From: UBA877 sp035506155
GTDB taxonomy: Bacteria > Chloroflexota > Anaerolineae > Anaerolineales > Villigracilaceae
NCBI GenBank assembly: GCA_035506155.1
Contig: DATJPX010000184.1
Span: forward strand, 1 to 7,706
Direction of reading: 5' to 3'
DNA: 7,706 nt
Part shown: in pieces, positions 5,465 through 7,706 of the stretch
How positions within the stretch are numbered: the stretch's first letter is position 1
How the letters are laid out: each line of letters opens with the position of its first letter
Program-made: the position numbers and the translations under genes
The notes under the pieces: generated by a model
Databases searched by the model: none
What the model was told of the DNA's origin: nothing
Seen by the model: the letters and a program-made list of their open reading frames with translations, nothing else

Positions 5465-7495
5465 ATGAAGACCCGAAGATTCCTGTTGCCGCTTGTCTTG
5501 ATCCTGGTGCTGCTTTCCCAGTTGTACCCGGCGGCCAGCCTGCCGCCCCGTTCGGCCTCCGCGGTGAGCGGCTGCGACTGGGCGCAGTTCATCTCCGATG
5601 TGACCGTCCCGGATGGGACCACTTTCACTCCCGGCGCGGCCTTCACCAAGACCTGGCGGCTGAAGAACATCGGCACCTGCACCTGGACCACCGATTACGT
5701 CGCCATCTTCTACAGCGGCACCCAGATGAGCGCCCCCTCCACCGTCCGCCTGCCGGCGAACGTCGCCCCCGGTACGAAGGTCAATATCACGATCAACATG
5801 ATCGCCCCGGCGGCCCCCGGCCACTATCGCGGCTACTGGCGTTTGCGCAATGCCGCCGGGGTCCAGTTCGGCCTGGGCACCACGAAAGGGGGAACTTTCT
5901 TCGTCGACATCAATGTCGGCGGCTCGGGCGGCTCCCTGGGCACGGCCTACGATTTCGTTTCGAATTACTGCTCGGCAGCCTGGTCGAGCGGGGCCGGGGC
6001 CCTGCCCTGTCCGGGTACGAGCGGGGATGCCAGGGGCTTCGTTCAGAAGATCGCTTCACCCGTCCTGGAGAACGGGTCGACCGACTCGAATCCCGGCCTG
6101 TCGCTTGCGCCGCAAACCCTGGCGGGCGGATTTATCCAGGGGATCTACCCTGACTTTACCGTCCAATCCGGCGACCACTTCAACAGCATCATCAATTGCG
6201 CCGCAAATGCGGCCGGGTGCTACGTCAATTTTCGCCTGGAATACCAGGTGGGTACCGGCCCGGTCAAGGTGTTCTGGACCTTCGACGAAAAATACGACGG
6301 CCTGTTCTACCGGGCTGATCTCGACCTGAGCCCGCTTGCCGGGCAGACCGTTCGCTTCATCCTGTTTACCGCCGACGTGAGCGGGCACGGCACGCCTTCC
6401 GCCGACCGGGCGTTGTGGGGCGGGGCGCGTATCCTGAGGGGTGGGTCCGGCCCGGCCCCGACGACTGCCCCCGCCCCGACCACCGCGCCGTCACCAACCA
6501 CCGCGCCGACGACCGGCCCGACGCCCACGACCGCGCCGACCACCGGACCGGCTCCGACGGCGGTCCCCACGGCGGCTCCCACGACCGGTCCCCAGCCCAC
6601 CCTCCCGCCGGTCAGCTGCGATTACGCCAATTTCGTCGCCGACGTGACCATTCCGGACGGGACGACCCTGACGACCAACGCCGCCTTCACGAAGACCTGG
6701 CGGATCCAGAATGCCAGCTCCTGCACCTGGACGACGGCCTACGCGGCCATCTTCTACAACGGCAGCCAGTTCGGCGCCCCCGGGATCGTCAATCTCCCCG
6801 GCAGCGTGGCGCCCGGCGCGACGGTCGATATCACCGTGGCGATGGTGGCCCCGGCGACGCCCGGGCACTACCGCAGCAACTGGAAGCTGCGGGATCCAGC
6901 CGGCGTACAGTTCGGCCTGGGCGCATCCCGGACCGGCATCTACTGGGCCGACATCAACGTGGTCAGCCCGGCCGGACCGACTGCCACCCTGGCGCCGACT
7001 ATTCCCGGCACCAACCCGACTGCCACCTTTACGCAGGTCGTCAATCCGCCCACGCCCACCCGGACGACCAACCCCTCCGGGTGCAACCTGGTCTACAATG
7101 CCTCGTTCGAGCTGATGATGGAGTCGCTAATCAACAACGAGCGCGCCAAGGTCGGTCTCCCTGCCTTGACGGTGATCAATGCCCTGGAGATCTCGTCCGG
7201 CCTGCACAGCGAGGACATGGCGATCAACAACTTCATGGCCCACAACGGCTCGGACGGCTCCACCTATTGGGACCGGGAGGTGCGGGCGGGCTACACCGGG
7301 CGGTGGGGCGGCGAGATCATCTACGTCGGGTCCGGCCCCTACAACACCCCGGAAAACGCCGTCACCTGGTGGATGAACGATCCGCCGCACAAGGCCGTCA
7401 TCCTGGCCGATTACCAGGACTTCGGCGCCGGCTACGTCTATTGTTCGACCAGCACCTACGGAGGCTATTTCACAGTCGACTTTGGCCACCGCTGA
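5465..7495 (+). CDS. Secreted multidomain protein: NBR1-type Ig, unnamed domain, NBR1-type Ig, CAP/SCP
   Basis: This is a 676-residue predicted exported protein. ATG 5465 is fixed by AAGGAG six bases upstream and a classical signal peptide (basic MKTRR, then a Leu-rich core). Cleavage probably falls between 24 and 33, with no lipobox. Two bacterial NBR1-type Ig domains occupy 37-151 and 385-499. Both are 115 residues, each has a Cys pair 35 apart (37/72 and 385/420), and both contain DGTT, FTKTWR, CTWTT, VAPG, PGHYR and GVQFGLG. Between them lie an unnamed domain (159-324, four Cys) and a Pro/Thr linker (328-383). After a second linker, the CAP domain (540-676) shows His581 in LHSEDMA, Glu617 in GGEII, His642 in PPHKAV, and Cys540/Cys660. 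There is no LPxTG or membrane tail, so it is released or held non-covalently. A surface-binding or scaffold role is inferred. No catalytic activity is claimed, because bacterial CAP function is unsettled. Confidence 0.92.
   Translation: MKTRRFLLPLVLILVLLSQLYPAASLPPRSASAVSGCDWAQFISDVTVPDGTTFTPGAAFTKTWRLKNIGTCTWTTDYVAIFYSGTQMSAPSTVRLPANVAPGTKVNITINMIAPAAPGHYRGYWRLRNAAGVQFGLGTTKGGTFFVDINVGGSGGSLGTAYDFVSNYCSAAWSSGAGALPCPGTSGDARGFVQKIASPVLENGSTDSNPGLSLAPQTLAGGFIQGIYPDFTVQSGDHFNSIINCAANAAGCYVNFRLEYQVGTGPVKVFWTFDEKYDGLFYRADLDLSPLAGQTVRFILFTADVSGHGTPSADRALWGGARILRGGSGPAPTTAPAPTTAPSPTTAPTTGPTPTTAPTTGPAPTAVPTAAPTTGPQPTLPPVSCDYANFVADVTIPDGTTLTTNAAFTKTWRIQNASSCTWTTAYAAIFYNGSQFGAPGIVNLPGSVAPGATVDITVAMVAPATPGHYRSNWKLRDPAGVQFGLGASRTGIYWADINVVSPAGPTATLAPTIPGTNPTATFTQVVNPPTPTRTTNPSGCNLVYNASFELMMESLINNERAKVGLPALTVINALEISSGLHSEDMAINNFMAHNGSDGSTYWDREVRAGYTGRWGGEIIYVGSGPYNTPENAVTWWMNDPPHKAVILADYQDFGAGYVYCSTSTYGGYFTVDFGHR
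5573..5917 (+). repeat. Intragenic domain repeat, Ig copy 1
   Basis: Encodes residues 37-151 of the secreted Ig-CAP protein. It aligns without gaps to copy 2 at 6617-6961, with about 60% identical residues counted by eye. Both copies start at the first Cys of the domain and end in DINV. This is an internal duplication that has since diverged. Confidence 0.85.
6446..6610 (+). repeat. Pro/Thr/Ala linker with short tandem repeats
   Basis: Codes for residues 328-382 of the Ig-CAP protein, built from units such as PTTAP and PTTGP, with PTTAPTTGP occurring twice. It joins the unnamed domain to the second Ig domain and is likely an extended flexible spacer. The repetitive, GC-rich codons make this stretch prone to length change by slippage. 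Confidence 0.8.
6617..6961 (+). repeat. Intragenic domain repeat, Ig copy 2
   Basis: Encodes residues 385-499, the second NBR1-type Ig domain. It has the same length and the same Cys spacing as copy 1 at 5573-5917. It lies exactly 1044 bases downstream of copy 1, with the unnamed domain and the Pro/Thr linker between the two. Confidence 0.85.
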
Positions 7496-7517
7496 GGCTG
7501 AGGGAAGTTCGCAATCG

Positions 7518-7552
7518 AAAGGAGGCTCCCGGGTTTTCCGGGAGCCTCCTTT
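7518..7552 (+). terminator. Strong intrinsic terminator, probably bidirectional
   Basis: A perfect 15-bp stem: AAAGGAGGCTCCCGG (7518-7532), loop GTTTT, and its exact complement at 7538-7552, ending TTTGTTGT on the plus strand. It starts 22 bases after the TGA of the Ig-CAP gene and ends 10 bases before the stop of the leftward gene. It therefore sits between convergent genes and can serve both. On the minus strand the T-tail is short (TTT, then CGATT). Confidence 0.9.
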
Positions 7553-7562
7553 GTTGTCTGGA

Positions 7563-7706
7563 TTAGACTGGATTCTCCTTCAGCATTTTGCGCATCGACC
7601 GGCGGCCGAACGAGTCGAAGATCTTCATCAGCGTCGGGACGTTCGCCAGTCCGCCGATCACCGCCCCGGAGAGTTTTGCCAGCCTGCCCGGTAACGGCGG
7701 CATCTG
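7563..7706 (-). CDS. C-terminal end of an unidentified protein (5' part outside window)
   Basis: On the minus strand, 47 codons run open from the window edge to TAA (complement of 7563-7565). The segment reads QMPPLPGRLAKLSGAV, then IGGLANVPTLMKIFDSFGR, then RSMRKMLKENPV. It is basic and amphipathic, and looks like the helical tail of a cytoplasmic enzyme. There is too little to name a family. Support as a real gene comes from its position: it ends 10 bases from a strong hairpin terminator that suits a convergent gene, and it runs unbroken off the window. An overlapping plus-strand frame at 7482-7694 is less plausible, because it crosses the terminator hairpin. Confidence 0.6.
   Translation of the reverse strand, partial: QMPPLPGRLAKLSGAVIGGLANVPTLMKIFDSFGRRSMRKMLKENPV

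Noticed and set aside
5272..6153. 293-codon plus-strand frame starting in the leader
   Set aside because: It overlaps the well-supported Ig-CAP gene in another frame and shows no domain; only its first part lies in the leader.
6446..6610. CRISPR-like or tandem DNA repeat array
   Set aside because: The repetition comes from Pro/Thr codons in frame inside a protein; there are no spacers of uniform length.
6415..7566. 383-codon plus-strand frame inside the Ig-CAP gene
   Set aside because: Shadow frame, His/Arg/Gly-rich, and it crosses the terminator hairpin.

Overview
The window is GC-rich bacterial DNA with tightly packed genes. It most resembles the Anaerolineae branch of Chloroflexota. The reasons are the fused transaldolase/glucose-6-phosphate isomerase, and exported proteins with Thr/Pro-rich stalks that carry bacterial NBR1-type Ig domains and CAP/SCP domains. 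This placement is inference from protein style; no rRNA or other marker gene is present.

Layout. Bases 2-259 are the 3' end of rpiB (ribose-5-phosphate isomerase B). After 59 bases comes a 912-residue bifunctional transaldolase/phosphoglucose isomerase (319-3057). Its stop codon overlaps, as ATGA, the start of a lipoprotein of the VanY/M15B D,D-carboxypeptidase family (3054-3914). Then follow two CAP-domain genes, each with its own upstream region: a Thr-rich lipoprotein (3968-5089) and a 676-residue secreted protein ordered Ig, unnamed domain, Ig, CAP (5465-7495). A strong hairpin terminator (7518-7552) closes the rightward genes. It also faces the 3' end of a leftward gene (7563-7706, partial) that I cannot identify.

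How the genes work together. RpiB and Tal-Pgi act in the cytoplasm in the non-oxidative pentose phosphate pathway and return fructose-6-phosphate to glucose-6-phosphate. The next three products are all predicted to be exported and form a cell-surface block: one probable peptidoglycan-trimming enzyme and two related CAP proteins. The two CAP genes share an upstream element, CCTTAA, six variable bases, then TTTACAGAACTGTTA, which suggests common control. The second CAP gene also has a long, hairpin-rich untranslated leader with a T-tract.

No tRNA, rRNA, insertion sequence, CRISPR array or phage gene was seen. The least explained items are the shared upstream element, the 5202-5464 leader, and the four-cysteine domain between the two Ig domains.
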